A stretch of DNA of 64,000 nt from Terrimesophilobacter sp038243605. GTDB taxonomy: Bacteria; Actinomycetota; Actinomycetes; Actinomycetales; Microbacteriaceae. Where the stretch lies: assembly GCA_038243605.1 (NCBI GenBank), contig JBBSQX010000009.1, forward strand, positions 1 to 64,000, read 5' to 3'. Under the pieces are notes generated by a model. The model worked only from the letters and a program-made list of their open reading frames with translations. It did not search any database and was not told the origin of the DNA. Shown piece by piece: positions 25,411 through 33,169 of this stretch (the first letter of the stretch is position 1; the number at the start of each line of letters is the position of its first letter). The position numbers were made by a program, and so were the translations under genes.

Positions 25411-25812
25411 ATGCATACGACCAACTATGTGAATACCCTGATCTCGGTGTCACCGGACACCAAAGCGGTCGCGGCGACAACGCCGCTCACAGGTAGAGCG
25501 TCGATCGCTGAGATTCAGTTCGCGATGCTGCACGGCCACGACTACGAACTGACCAGCGGCGACGTCATTTTCACAGTTTTCGCTGACCGCAACGATGTCA
25601 TCGCGAAGAACCGAACGGCAGCTCGCGATCAGTTTTTCTCCAAAGGACAGCCGTGCTTGCGAACTTCGCCGTTGGCCAAAAGCTACGGCTGGGGTATCCA
25701 CGCTGACGCTAATGGCCGGGTCGCGCTTGTGGCGATGGAATCGAGTGGGTACGAAAACCTGATGGCCGACGAGGCAACCGTCAAACGGGCGGCCATGAAG
25801 GCATCACGATAG
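25411..25812 (+). CDS. DUF6157-like protein
   Basis: 133 residues beginning MHTTNYVNTLISVSPDTKAVAATTP, with RASIAEIQFAMLHGHDYELTSGDVIFTVFADR and CLRTSPLAKSYGWGIHADANGRVALVAM. This fits the small cytosolic DUF6157 family common in Actinobacteria and Bacilli. Function unknown. It stands alone in the accessory zone. Confidence 0.75.
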   Translation: MHTTNYVNTLISVSPDTKAVAATTPLTGRASIAEIQFAMLHGHDYELTSGDVIFTVFADRNDVIAKNRTAARDQFFSKGQPCLRTSPLAKSYGWGIHADANGRVALVAMESSGYENLMADEATVKRAAMKASR

Positions 25813-25948
25813 GGCGAAGACCAGTGAGCAGGCCATGATGCCACAGGACGATCCTTCAACGGTGGGCTGAACGCCTTTGCTGAAGGGCCCCCAATCGCCA
25901 CCGGCTCCAGCGCGCATTAGCTGCGACGTCAGCTGTTAGCTTCTAGCT

Positions 25949-26149
25949 CTATCTCTTCTTTTCGAATGCCCCGGTGGCCCCGCTCGTGATGAAGACGATG
26001 CCCAGCACCATGAAGCTGATCCACAACCCGGGGCTATCCATCGTGAAGATGAAGACCACTGCGACGATCAGAAATACGATCCCTACCGCTGCGTACTGTT
26101 TTCCGACCTTTGTAATTTTCCTGCCGTTGGCGGGCTCGTTGTCCGTCAT
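25949..26149 (-). CDS. Small two-TM membrane protein
   Basis: 66 residues: a polar N-terminus, TM helices at about 20-38 (AVGIVFLIVAVVFIFTM) and 44-60, and a basic tail (FEKKR). AGGAGG lies a few bases before the ATG at 26149. It is typical of an actinobacterial orphan membrane peptide; no function can be assigned. Confidence 0.6.
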   Translation of the reverse strand: MTDNEPANGRKITKVGKQYAAVGIVFLIVAVVFIFTMDSPGLWISFMVLGIVFITSGATGAFEKKR

Positions 26150-26242
26150 GGAGACCTCCTCAATGTGGGCGCAACTCTAGCAAGACTGGCCGATAACGCG
26201 CAGCCCGGTACCCGATCGGTTTTGGGGAGGCAACAGCGAGGC

Positions 26243-26309
26243 TAGTTTTCGTGGAATCATTCTTGTTTCCTTCGAGGCAACAATGTGTTAGTTTCTTTGT
26301 AGAAAACTA
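26243..26309 (+). promoter_or_regulatory. Repeated TAGTTTTC half-sites before a membrane-protein/regulator operon
   Basis: TAGTTTTC occurs at 26243-26250, TAGTTTC at 26289-26295, and the inverted GAAAACTA at 26302-26309, so the last two form a dyad with a 6-bp spacer. GGAGG follows at 26312-26316. The layout suits binding by the winged-helix protein encoded second in the operon. Confidence 0.5.
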
Positions 26310-26326
26310 CTGGAGGTCGATCAGCA

Positions 26327-26770
26327 ATGAATAACGATGACGCGCGAAACCAATTGAACCTTGTTCGCCAGACTGAGCTTCGCTCTGCCCGGTGGGGAGC
26401 CTTCGGGACTGCTTTCGTTGCCGCCGTGTTTGTCATTGCTACGGGTGTCGTAATTGATCTCGACATGCTCTGGCTCTTGGGACTCGTGGTGCTTGGGTTT
26501 GTCGGGCTCTCCGTGGCACGGCCTGTCCGTCTGCGCCTTGATTGGTCGGATCGTGTGGGCGTGAGCCTGCTTGTGGTGGGTGTGATAGCGGTCATCGCGG
26601 CATATCTGTTGACACAGTCCTTGGTGCGCTCTTTCGAGTTGAGTGCGCCGAACACGCTGTCGGCATTTGCTGCGGCGCTGGTGATCTTTGGCGTGTGTTT
26701 TCCTGTGCTCGTTCGCCTAGCGGCGCGAGGTGTTTCTGCCGGTCAACAGGGACGGCTCGGCAATGTTTGA
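26327..26770 (+). CDS. Four-TM membrane protein partnered with a winged-helix regulator
   Basis: 147 residues with four hydrophobic helices (WGAFGTAFVAAVFVIATGVVIDL; MLWLLGLVVLGFVGLSVA; VGVSLLVVGVIAVIAAYLL; LSAFAAALVIFGVCFPVLVRL). Such proteins commonly sit beside a small HTH protein and may transmit a membrane signal to it. The stop overlaps the next gene by 8 bp. Confidence 0.75.
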   Translation: MNNDDARNQLNLVRQTELRSARWGAFGTAFVAAVFVIATGVVIDLDMLWLLGLVVLGFVGLSVARPVRLRLDWSDRVGVSLLVVGVIAVIAAYLLTQSLVRSFELSAPNTLSAFAAALVIFGVCFPVLVRLAARGVSAGQQGRLGNV

Positions 26771-27107
26771 CGCTTCTGACAGCGCACCCGAGGCGGACAT
26801 AACGGCGTCAAAGCTGAACCCACTGTTCCATGAACCGGTGCGCCTTGCAGTCTTGTCCGCGCTAGCGCCGTCCCGATATGTCGAGTTCTCGATGCTTATG
26901 CAACTCACTGGAGCAAGCAAATCAGCGTTGTCCAAGCATCTCTCCGCCCTAGCTGATGCTGGAGTAATCGAGGTCAGCCAAGCTCCAGCCGACAAGCGTG
27001 CGCGCCGTGTCGCACTCTCTGTCCAAGGACGCTCAGACTTCGGTTCCTACATTACGAATCTCGAGCGCATCGTGCGCCAGGCGCGGCAGTACACCGACCA
27101 TCGCTAA
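26763..27107 (+). CDS. Winged-helix (MarR/HTH_27-like) transcriptional regulator
   Basis: 114 residues. VRLAVLSALAPSRYVEFSMLMQLTGASKSALSKHLSALADAGVIEVSQAPADKRARRVALSVQGRS is a complete winged helix, followed by a C-terminal helix. It is of the short group that regulates an adjacent membrane-protein gene. ATG 26763 lies inside the preceding gene's end, giving coupling. The TAGTTTTC sites upstream of the operon are the candidate operator. Confidence 0.85.
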   Translation: MFDASDSAPEADITASKLNPLFHEPVRLAVLSALAPSRYVEFSMLMQLTGASKSALSKHLSALADAGVIEVSQAPADKRARRVALSVQGRSDFGSYITNLERIVRQARQYTDHR

Positions 27108-27181
27108 CCAGCCCGATCAAGGATCGAAAAGCGGACGCCTTATTCCCCAATCTAGGCTGCGGCAGAGGTCGACGTTTCGTT

Positions 27182-27865
27182 CTAGTGAGCACTTCCCGTC
27201 GTGGCTATCGATATCGCTGAGGTGAGGTCAATCTGCTTGTTCGCAATTGATGATTCGATCCGGACTGCGAGAGAGCCGCGGGCGGGTCGCAGCGTCTTGG
27301 TGGGGAACCAGATGCGTTCTTGGCGGACCACGATCAGAAGACCATCGTCGTCTCCCAGCGGAGCGAAAGCGTCGCCTGGTTCAAAGAATGGCGATATCGC
27401 AAGGTCCTCCGACAGCCTTGTCACGGTTGCCGGCACATCGGGCACCCCAATTCCGATCTCGCTTATCGAGAGAATTCGGGGGCTTTCACCGTTGGCCGAC
27501 TTCTCCTCAGCGTCGGCGTCGCGGGCGATGAGTTCCAGGATGATGTCTTCTGGCCCTAGAAAGTACAACGATCGAGAGTTCCATCCTGCTGGCCCGTGGA
27601 TGATCTCTGAACCATTGTCGACAAGTATTGGGGCCCGCGTGGAGAGCCAAGAGTGCGCCAGTTCGAACTCTGACGGCACGATTCCAAATGCCAGATGGTG
27701 GACGCCGTCGAATCGTTCCCCCGGGATCAGAATCAATCGACTCGATCCGGCGTGAATCAAGGCCTGCTCCGCGTTCTCGTCGACAGTCATGTTGAGGACG
27801 TCGCGGTAGAACCTCACGGACTCGGCGAGATCTTCGACTGTGAGAGTCACGCTGAGGATCTTCAT
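27182..27865 (-). CDS. VOC (glyoxalase/bleomycin-resistance-like) protein
   Basis: 227 residues with an N-terminal VOC module (MKILSVTLTVEDLAESVRFYRDVLNMTV; VHHLAFGIVPSEFELAHSWL; YFLGPEDIILELIAR) and a second, weaker one (ISEIGIGVPDVPATVTRLSEDLAI). Metal-ligand His and Glu positions are partly conserved in the first module. The activity (isomerase, dioxygenase or drug binder) cannot be told. It is the last gene before the second 44-bp repeat. Confidence 0.8.
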   Translation of the reverse strand: MKILSVTLTVEDLAESVRFYRDVLNMTVDENAEQALIHAGSSRLILIPGERFDGVHHLAFGIVPSEFELAHSWLSTRAPILVDNGSEIIHGPAGWNSRSLYFLGPEDIILELIARDADAEEKSANGESPRILSISEIGIGVPDVPATVTRLSEDLAISPFFEPGDAFAPLGDDDGLLIVVRQERIWFPTKTLRPARGSLAVRIESSIANKQIDLTSAISIATTGSAH

Positions 27866-28056
27866 TGCCGCACCTTCCTAAATGTCGTGTACTGGGGTTA
27901 CGGGATTCCCGCGAAAGAGAACCTAGTCATTCGAACTCCATCATTGGTCGAACTATTCCTGCTCGATTCACACCTAGTGGTCGGGCATCGCTTCGTTAAG
28001 TCGTCCGCAAGAGGATCCTCCAACGGGCACATGAAGTCCGTGATTGCGACTTACGG

Positions 28057-28100
28057 TGCCGCTTAACCTAAGCGCCTCGCCCCCCATTGGTTGCGAAACA
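28057..28100 (+). repeat. 44-bp resolvase-site-like repeat, copy 2
   Basis: The half-site order and spacing are those of copy 1: A TGCCGCTTAACCTA (28057-28070), AG, B CGCCTCGCCCCCCA (28073-28086), and inverted C TTGGTTGCGAAACA (28087-28100). It is the most diverged of the three, mostly in B. It lies on the same strand as copy 1, so the two bound 8.1 kb as direct repeats. The rest of 27866-28149 shows nothing else. Confidence 0.7.
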
Positions 28101-28149
28101 ATCGGGTTCACGCAACCGTTGAATCCTTTTGGTCGGAGGGAGAATTTAC

Positions 28150-28791
28150 TTAGACGGGCTGCAGTGGATCTCCACAGAAGGTCATCAGCGGAGCAACCTC
28201 CCGCCATCCCAAGCTTGCGTAACGCGGGCGCCCCTCAACGGAAGCCAGCAGCAGTCCGGATGACGCACCATGTTCGACGGCCCAATGCTCGAGGCCTGCC
28301 ATAATTTGGCGGGCGAGCCCGCGGCGCTGAAATGCGGGCTCCGTCCTGACCCGATCAAACACCGCGTCGACCCCGTGAACAGCAACCTGACCGCGCGCTG
28401 CGATGACGCTGTCAACCATCGCGACAGCCTTCGCCACCCCATTCGCCGACTCCATGCGGATACCACTGGGAAACAGTTGAGGCGCTAGATCCGCGACCAT
28501 CATTCGTTCGGCATGGGTTATGGCCACCAGGCCAGCCGGTTGCGAGAGGGGAATGTCACCTAACACTGTCACCCAGGCGTCGGGCCGACCGCCAGCAAGG
28601 TGAGCCAAGTGGGCGAGTTCCGCAGTGGTGGGAGAGACGACGAAGTGTTCAACCCTTCGCGTTTCGGTGGCGACCTGCGCCACCCATCCGTAACTAGTGC
28701 GTTTGGGTGCGATGCCCCGCGAAAGGCACCAACCACCGACCCAGCGTTCAAGGAGTGTGGGTAGCAACGGTTCAGGCATCGCTGACGACAT
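28150..28791 (-). CDS. GNAT family N-acetyltransferase
   Basis: 213 residues. The acetyl-CoA loop FQRRGLARQIMAGLEHWAVEHGASSGLLLASVEGRPRYASLGW is intact, with FDRVRTEPAF before it. The N-terminal half (ERWVGGWCLSRGIAPKRTSYGWVAQVATETRRVEHFVV) is the helper domain of the FR47-like group. The acceptor is unknown. It lies between copies 2 and 3 of the 44-bp repeat. Confidence 0.85.
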   Translation of the reverse strand: MSSAMPEPLLPTLLERWVGGWCLSRGIAPKRTSYGWVAQVATETRRVEHFVVSPTTAELAHLAHLAGGRPDAWVTVLGDIPLSQPAGLVAITHAERMMVADLAPQLFPSGIRMESANGVAKAVAMVDSVIAARGQVAVHGVDAVFDRVRTEPAFQRRGLARQIMAGLEHWAVEHGASSGLLLASVEGRPRYASLGWREVAPLMTFCGDPLQPV

Positions 28792-28972
28792 TACCAGCGC
28801 AGCTAAATGAAATGAGAGTTAAAATCACTTCTGCCTGTTCCGCACAGCCGGATTTAGAGCACAACAAGGGCGACGGGCGTTATGTGCCTACGTCTCTTCG
28901 AAGTGGGCAAAATAGTCGGGTTCCTTCCCTCGCAATCAGACGGTGGTACATAACCCGAGGCTGGTGGCACGG

Positions 28973-29233
28973 TTACACCTTTCCTTCCAGCATTAGTCGG
29001 ACACCTTCGGGGCGAATGCGGCTGTGGCTGGCGATGGATTGCGCATCCAAGCCCGCAGCGTTCAGCTCTCGCACCAGCGGGCGAACAGCCTCCATCACCT
29101 GTTCTGGGTTGCTGGAACGTCGACCGAAAGATTGAAGTGTCACCTCAATCTCATCGAGCAGACGTAGCTGCTCAAGGTCGAGCTTCTGCGGTTCGTCTCC
29201 CAGAACAAAGGACCAGTCGGGAGTCACTGACAT
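28973..29233 (-). CDS. Hypothetical 86-residue protein downstream of the BKACE gene
   Basis: It starts MSVTPDWSFVLGDEPQKLDLEQLRLLDEIEVTLQSFGRRSS and ends in a short helix-turn-helix-like stretch (LNAAGLDAQSIASHSRIRPEGVRLMLEG). ATG 29233 is 4 bp after the stop of the upstream gene, so they are likely co-transcribed. It may be a small regulator; I recognise no family. Nothing else is seen in 28792-28972. Confidence 0.6.
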   Translation of the reverse strand: MSVTPDWSFVLGDEPQKLDLEQLRLLDEIEVTLQSFGRRSSNPEQVMEAVRPLVRELNAAGLDAQSIASHSRIRPEGVRLMLEGKV

Positions 29234-29237
29234 GGAG

Positions 29238-30002
29238 CTACTCCCTCTGTTTAGAGCTTCGTCTCTCGAAGCGGTTCTCGCTTTCGTCAACTCTCACCAG
29301 GGCGAGTGCGGCTTGCACGAGTGCGGCATTGTTCCCGGCGGTGGAGCCGTCGGGGAGGGTGAGTACGTCCTCGAGCCCAATCCGCATTTGCATACCGAGT
29401 TTGTGTGCGAGTCGAAGCGCGGGCCAGGCGCTTGCGCCCTCCCCGTGTAGGAGCAGCTCCGGCATCGGAGAATTTCCGATCACGGCGAGCAACGCTGAGA
29501 CTTCCCGTTCCACTTCATCGCCCGAGAGTGAGTCCGGCAGCTCGAGCAGAACGCGGAAACATTTCTTCTGCAGCGGGGAGTTCACCCATGCGGTCGCCGC
29601 ATCTGGGTTCCATAGGCCTGCTTCCACACCAACACCACGTTCGAGAAGTGCCACCGCGACATGTTCGGCCCCGTCTTCGTGCCAGTTCACCGATGCGAAG
29701 TCGGGCAGACTATGCCAGTTGCGGATCGCGGCAACTCTGGACTCTGGGTCTGCTGCAGCCCACGCACCCGTGGTAACCCCGATCGCGAGCCCTGCGGATA
29801 CTGGTCGGACCGCACTCAACGCCTCGTCGAGTGCATTCGCCGCAAGGGTGTCTTGCCCCGAGGCATCTTTGACATGCAGATGTACAGCGTGTGCGCCGGC
29901 GCTGGCTACTGCTGCGACGTCTTCTGCCAATTCGAGCGCAGTGATCGGTAATGCGGGATGCTCCGATCGCCGCCGCGCGCCGTTGATGCAAGCTTTCAGC
30001 AT
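29238..30002 (-). CDS. BKACE-family (DUF849) beta-keto acid cleavage enzyme
   Basis: 254 residues. MLKACINGARRRSEHPALPITALELAEDVAAVASAGAHAVHLHVKD carries the Zn/substrate histidines (HLHVKD) of 3-keto-5-aminohexanoate-cleavage-type enzymes. GTTGAW, NWHEDGAEHVA and VEAGLWNPDAA follow the TIM-barrel order. The family condenses a beta-keto acid with acetyl-CoA. It lacks the CoA-transferase partners of lysine fermentation, so the substrate is open. Confidence 0.8.
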   Translation of the reverse strand: MLKACINGARRRSEHPALPITALELAEDVAAVASAGAHAVHLHVKDASGQDTLAANALDEALSAVRPVSAGLAIGVTTGAWAAADPESRVAAIRNWHSLPDFASVNWHEDGAEHVAVALLERGVGVEAGLWNPDAATAWVNSPLQKKCFRVLLELPDSLSGDEVEREVSALLAVIGNSPMPELLLHGEGASAWPALRLAHKLGMQMRIGLEDVLTLPDGSTAGNNAALVQAALALVRVDESENRFERRSSKQRE

Positions 30003-30078
30003 CCTGTCATTATCGCAGCCGCCGAAGCCATAGCGCGGCTAGGAGGACGCGAAACAGTGAGAAGGTGCGGTATCTGTT

Positions 30079-30122
30079 TGTCTCGCAACCCATGTGTTTC
30101 GAGGCACTTAGGTTACGAGACA
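30079..30122 (-). repeat. 44-bp resolvase-site-like repeat, copy 3 (inverted)
   Basis: Read on the minus strand from 30122: A TGTCTCGTAACCTA, identical to copy 1, AG, B TGCCTCGAAACACA, then inverted C TGGGTTGCGAGACA (30092-30079). A and C form a near-perfect outer inverted pair here. It faces copies 1 and 2. Nothing else is evident in 30003-30249. Confidence 0.8.
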
Positions 30123-30249
30123 CTCGGGGTCGAGATCGCGGAGGGCGCAGAGTGATAGAAGCAGGAGCATCTTCACTAGCCACGCCTGGCGGTCATGTCT
30201 TACGTCTCCGCTACCTTGAAACAAAGGAATCGATCCGAGGAGTCGTTTC

Positions 30250-30942
30250 ATGTCATCAGTTCCTGTTGCAGTGTCCAGGCTTGGCGACGACGACTCGCGC
30301 GAATCTCAGAGCACCCGCGCTGTGAAATGGCTTCTGGAGCAGCCTGGTGGTCCGGTCGTTGTTGTTACACCGAGAAGAGACTTCTCTGGCGACTTTCTGA
30401 AACGTTTGGTCGCGCAGCCTGGGGTCTCTCACGCTGTGTGGCGAGGGTTCAACGGAGGCTCTTTTGACGGTCGGCGCGTGCTTTATGCCTGGCCGGATCG
30501 AAAGCAACTGAACGATATTTGGGTCATCGAAGCGGATGCGATCGCAGTTATTGAATGGAACGAGCGAGAGATCACCGAGTGGATTGAGGACGCAAACCCA
30601 ATCCAGCTTTTACCTCGGCAAGTCGTGACACCTTCCACTCAGGCAAAGAAGACGCTCGAGCCGCTGCCAAATGGGGTCGACGGGATCCTCGAGTACGTCG
30701 CCAGAATGGCTGCTGGGTACACATCAGGTCTGAAGTGGAACGAAGAAGACATGCTCAAGGCGGACATGATGAACCGCCCGGAACGTTGGACCCCAATCAC
30801 CGTCGAACAAGTGCGAGAAAAGTGCCGACAGCTCGGGATGCGGCCGACAGACATTGACACCGTCGCAGGATTACTGCAGCGCCGGAAAGAAGGCCGTCGG
30901 TTTAATCTGCGCTCGTCGTGCCGAGAGTTCCAATTCAACTGA
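30250..30942 (+). CDS. Hypothetical 230-residue protein
   Basis: It begins MSSVPVAVSRLGDDDSRE. The N-terminal 110 residues have a Rossmann-like pattern (GGPVVVVTPRRDFSGDFLKRLVAQPGVSHAVWRGF; RRVLYAWPDRKQLNDIWVIEADAIAVIEWNE). The C-terminal part is helical and charged (DGILEYVARMAAGYTSGLKWNEEDMLKADMM; TPITVEQVREKCRQLGMRPTDIDTVAGLLQRRKEGRRF). It may belong to a mobile-element accessory family. I do not recognise it, and no partner gene is nearby. Confidence 0.65.
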   Translation: MSSVPVAVSRLGDDDSRESQSTRAVKWLLEQPGGPVVVVTPRRDFSGDFLKRLVAQPGVSHAVWRGFNGGSFDGRRVLYAWPDRKQLNDIWVIEADAIAVIEWNEREITEWIEDANPIQLLPRQVVTPSTQAKKTLEPLPNGVDGILEYVARMAAGYTSGLKWNEEDMLKADMMNRPERWTPITVEQVREKCRQLGMRPTDIDTVAGLLQRRKEGRRFNLRSSCREFQFN

Positions 30943-31186
30943 CGGCCGCCTCGTTGGAAAAACTTGCCTGTCAGCTGCGACTTTTCCCGGTGTCTTAATC
31001 TCGGAGTCGGCATTCATCGGTAACACACTTCCCCCTGTAGGCGAGGGTCAGCGATGCAGCTCGAGAACGAAAGCCCGCAGCCCGCCGCAGATCGCGACGT
31101 CTGTCACTGGGGAATCTTGAGCGACACGATCAGCGAAAACGGATCATTTACCGCACTCAATCGCTAGCGCGGCATGAGGCAAGATT

Positions 31187-32074
31187 GTGGCTATGTTTGA
31201 GAACTTCACTTTCGCGGACGTTGCAGTGAAAGACGCGGTGCTCCACGTCCGCCATGGAGGAGAAGGGCCTCCCGTGCTGCTGCTGCACGGGCATCCGCGC
31301 ACTGGAGCGACATGGCATAAAGTCGCTCCGCTACTGGTTCAAGCGGGCTATACCGTGGTCTGTCCCGATCTTCGGGGATATGGTCGTTCGGTGGGCCCCG
31401 CCCCGATGCCGGATCACAGCGCTCATTCGAAACGAGCTGTCGCAGGCGACATGGCCCAGCTCATGACCACGCTCGGTCACGTGCGTTTTCATCTCGTCGG
31501 CCACGATCGTGGAAGCTACGTGGCTCTCCGTCTCGCGCTCGATCACGAACACCGCATCGACCACCTGGCACTACTGGACTGCATACCCATAAGTGAGCAT
31601 CTCGCCCGCGCGGATTCCCTATTTGCGACGGAGTGGTGGCATTGGTTCTTCTTTGCGCAACCTGACATTCCGGAGCGTGTTATCAACGCGGACCCAGATA
31701 GTTGGTACGTCGGCGATCCCGATGCGATGGGAGCGGAAAACTATGCGGAGTGGCGCGAAGCGATGCGGAAGCCACAGGTCGTGCGCGCAATGCTGGAGGA
31801 CTATCGCGCAGGACTCACGCTAGATCGCGCGCACGAAGAGACTGATAAAGCGGCGGGGCGGCGGCTGAAAGTACCTCTGATGGTGCTGTGGTCGCTGAGG
31901 GACGATCTCGAACAGCTGCATGGCAACCCTGTTGCGATATGGAAAAGTTGGGCGCTAAACGTTCAAGGACACGGCATCGATTCCGGGCACCATGTTGCTG
32001 AGGAAGCACCCGATGTACTGAGCAGCGACCTTGCGGACTTTTTTCGAAACGCCATCACCGAAACTGCCCGGTAG
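31187..32074 (+). CDS. Fluoroacetate/haloacetate dehalogenase-like alpha/beta hydrolase
   Basis: 295 residues. It matches fluoroacetate dehalogenases through the whole active site: HGHPRTGATWHKVAP, DLRGYGRS, nucleophile Asp in LVGHDRGSY (D107, R108), the halide-pocket His-Trp in EWWHWFFFAQPDIPERVINADPDSWY, and the terminal His in SGHHVAEEAP. The nucleophile is Asp, not Ser, which favours dehalogenase over esterase. GAGG sits 7 nt before GTG 31187; ATG 31193 is also possible. The stop lies inside a 97-bp intergenic repeat. Nothing else is seen in 30943-31186. Confidence 0.85.
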   Translation: MAMFENFTFADVAVKDAVLHVRHGGEGPPVLLLHGHPRTGATWHKVAPLLVQAGYTVVCPDLRGYGRSVGPAPMPDHSAHSKRAVAGDMAQLMTTLGHVRFHLVGHDRGSYVALRLALDHEHRIDHLALLDCIPISEHLARADSLFATEWWHWFFFAQPDIPERVINADPDSWYVGDPDAMGAENYAEWREAMRKPQVVRAMLEDYRAGLTLDRAHEETDKAAGRRLKVPLMVLWSLRDDLEQLHGNPVAIWKSWALNVQGHGIDSGHHVAEEAPDVLSSDLADFFRNAITETAR

Positions 32075-32162
32075 ACGGTCCATCACCGAACGCAATTTCC
32101 AGGACTCTTGCGAGTGCGGTGGAGACCACATTTCATCCGGAGAAGGGCGCCCGCAGAGGATC
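32067..32162 (-). repeat. About 97-bp dispersed repeat, inverted copy
   Basis: Read on the minus strand from 32162, it starts GATCCTCTGCGGGCGCCC, as do the copies at 34783 and 36270, and ends with TTCGGTGATGGACC matching their CCGGTGATCGACC. Spacing between the conserved blocks is preserved. It overlaps the last codons of the dehalogenase-like gene. Confidence 0.6.
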
Positions 32163-32271
32163 CCATACGGGCACCCTGCCCGAGCTGAAATCGGCTCTCA
32201 ACAGCACTGTTGTGAGGCTTCGAAACTGCGTGCGGTGATGGACCCGCTTATGAATCGAGTTCGTCACCGAT

Positions 32272-32302
32272 TTGCAGGTGACGTACCGTCACGCCCTATC
32301 GT
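32272..32302 (+). promoter_or_regulatory. MerR-type promoter giving a leaderless merR-VOC mRNA
   Basis: TTGCAG (32272-32277) and TATCGT (32297-32302) are separated by 19 bp. The perfect dyad GTGACG-TAC-CGTCAC occupies 32278-32292. The start of transcription would fall at the ATG at 32310. The geometry is the same as that of the tipA-like promoter at 6053-6083. Confidence 0.75.
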
Positions 32303-32309
32303 TGCGTCT

Positions 32310-33104
32310 ATGAACGGTGTTGTTGTCGGTCTCAAGGTCGGTGAACTGGCCCAGGCTGCTGGGTTGTCGATCCGCGCAGTGCGCTACTACGACCAGATTG
32401 GGCTACTCACCCCATCAAGGCGGAGCCCGGCCGGGCACCGCGTGTATGACGACTCCGACGTCCGGCGGCTCTACCGCATTTGCCTTTTGCGCCGCACAGG
32501 TCTAACGCTTGCCGAGATCGGCAAAACACTGGATGAACCAGGCTGGAACCTGCGCGATGCCATGCTCTCCCACTTGGAGCTGATCGATCACCAACAGGCG
32601 GTCGGTGCGGCGCTGCGCCGACGACTGGCGGCGATGCTCAGAGCCGCGGGGGCCGAGGGCGACCCGAGCACGGAGCGTTTGCTGGAAACGATGGAGGTCA
32701 TGGCCATGCTTGACGATGCCCTGCAACGGCGAATCTCGATCCTCGTTTACGACGATATCCCGGCGGTGCACGCTTGGTTGGTGCGAGTGTTCGGTCTCGG
32801 TGCTGGCCGCCTCGAACTCGACGACCACGGCCGGAGTGTGCACGGCGAGGTCCAGGCTGGCGATGGGATGATCTGGCTGCACCCGGCCTCGCCCCAATTC
32901 GGCCTGGCATCACCTAAAACCCTTGGCGCCACGACCAGCACCACGGCGGTTATGGTCGAGGACGTCGATGCCCACCACCGCCACGCCATGGCAGAGGGCG
33001 CAAAAATCATCTACCCGCCCACCGACATGCCCTACGGTTTCCGTGAGTACAGCGCACGTGACCCCGAAGGCGGCCTGTGGTCATTCATGAAACCACTGGG
33101 CTGA
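32310..33104 (+). CDS. MerR regulator fused to a VOC domain
   Basis: 264 residues. Residues 1-75 are a MerR winged helix (KVGELAQAAGLSIRAVRYYDQIGLLTPSRRSPAGHRVYDDSDVRRL), then a coiled dimerisation helix. Residues about 145-262 form a PhnB-like VOC fold (HAWLVRVFGLGAGRLELDDHG; GDGMIWLHPASPQFG; VMVEDVDAHHRHAMAEGAKIIYPPTDMPYGFREYSARDPEGGLW) in place of the usual ligand domain. ATG 32310 coincides with the predicted transcription start. It probably senses a small hydrophobic or halogenated compound handled by its neighbours. Confidence 0.85.
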   Translation: MNGVVVGLKVGELAQAAGLSIRAVRYYDQIGLLTPSRRSPAGHRVYDDSDVRRLYRICLLRRTGLTLAEIGKTLDEPGWNLRDAMLSHLELIDHQQAVGAALRRRLAAMLRAAGAEGDPSTERLLETMEVMAMLDDALQRRISILVYDDIPAVHAWLVRVFGLGAGRLELDDHGRSVHGEVQAGDGMIWLHPASPQFGLASPKTLGATTSTTAVMVEDVDAHHRHAMAEGAKIIYPPTDMPYGFREYSARDPEGGLWSFMKPLG

Positions 33105-33169
33105 ACCAGTGAACATCAACCGCGCCGTTCTCTTCGGAACCAGGTCGACGACGAAGGAGAGGACGCTCG

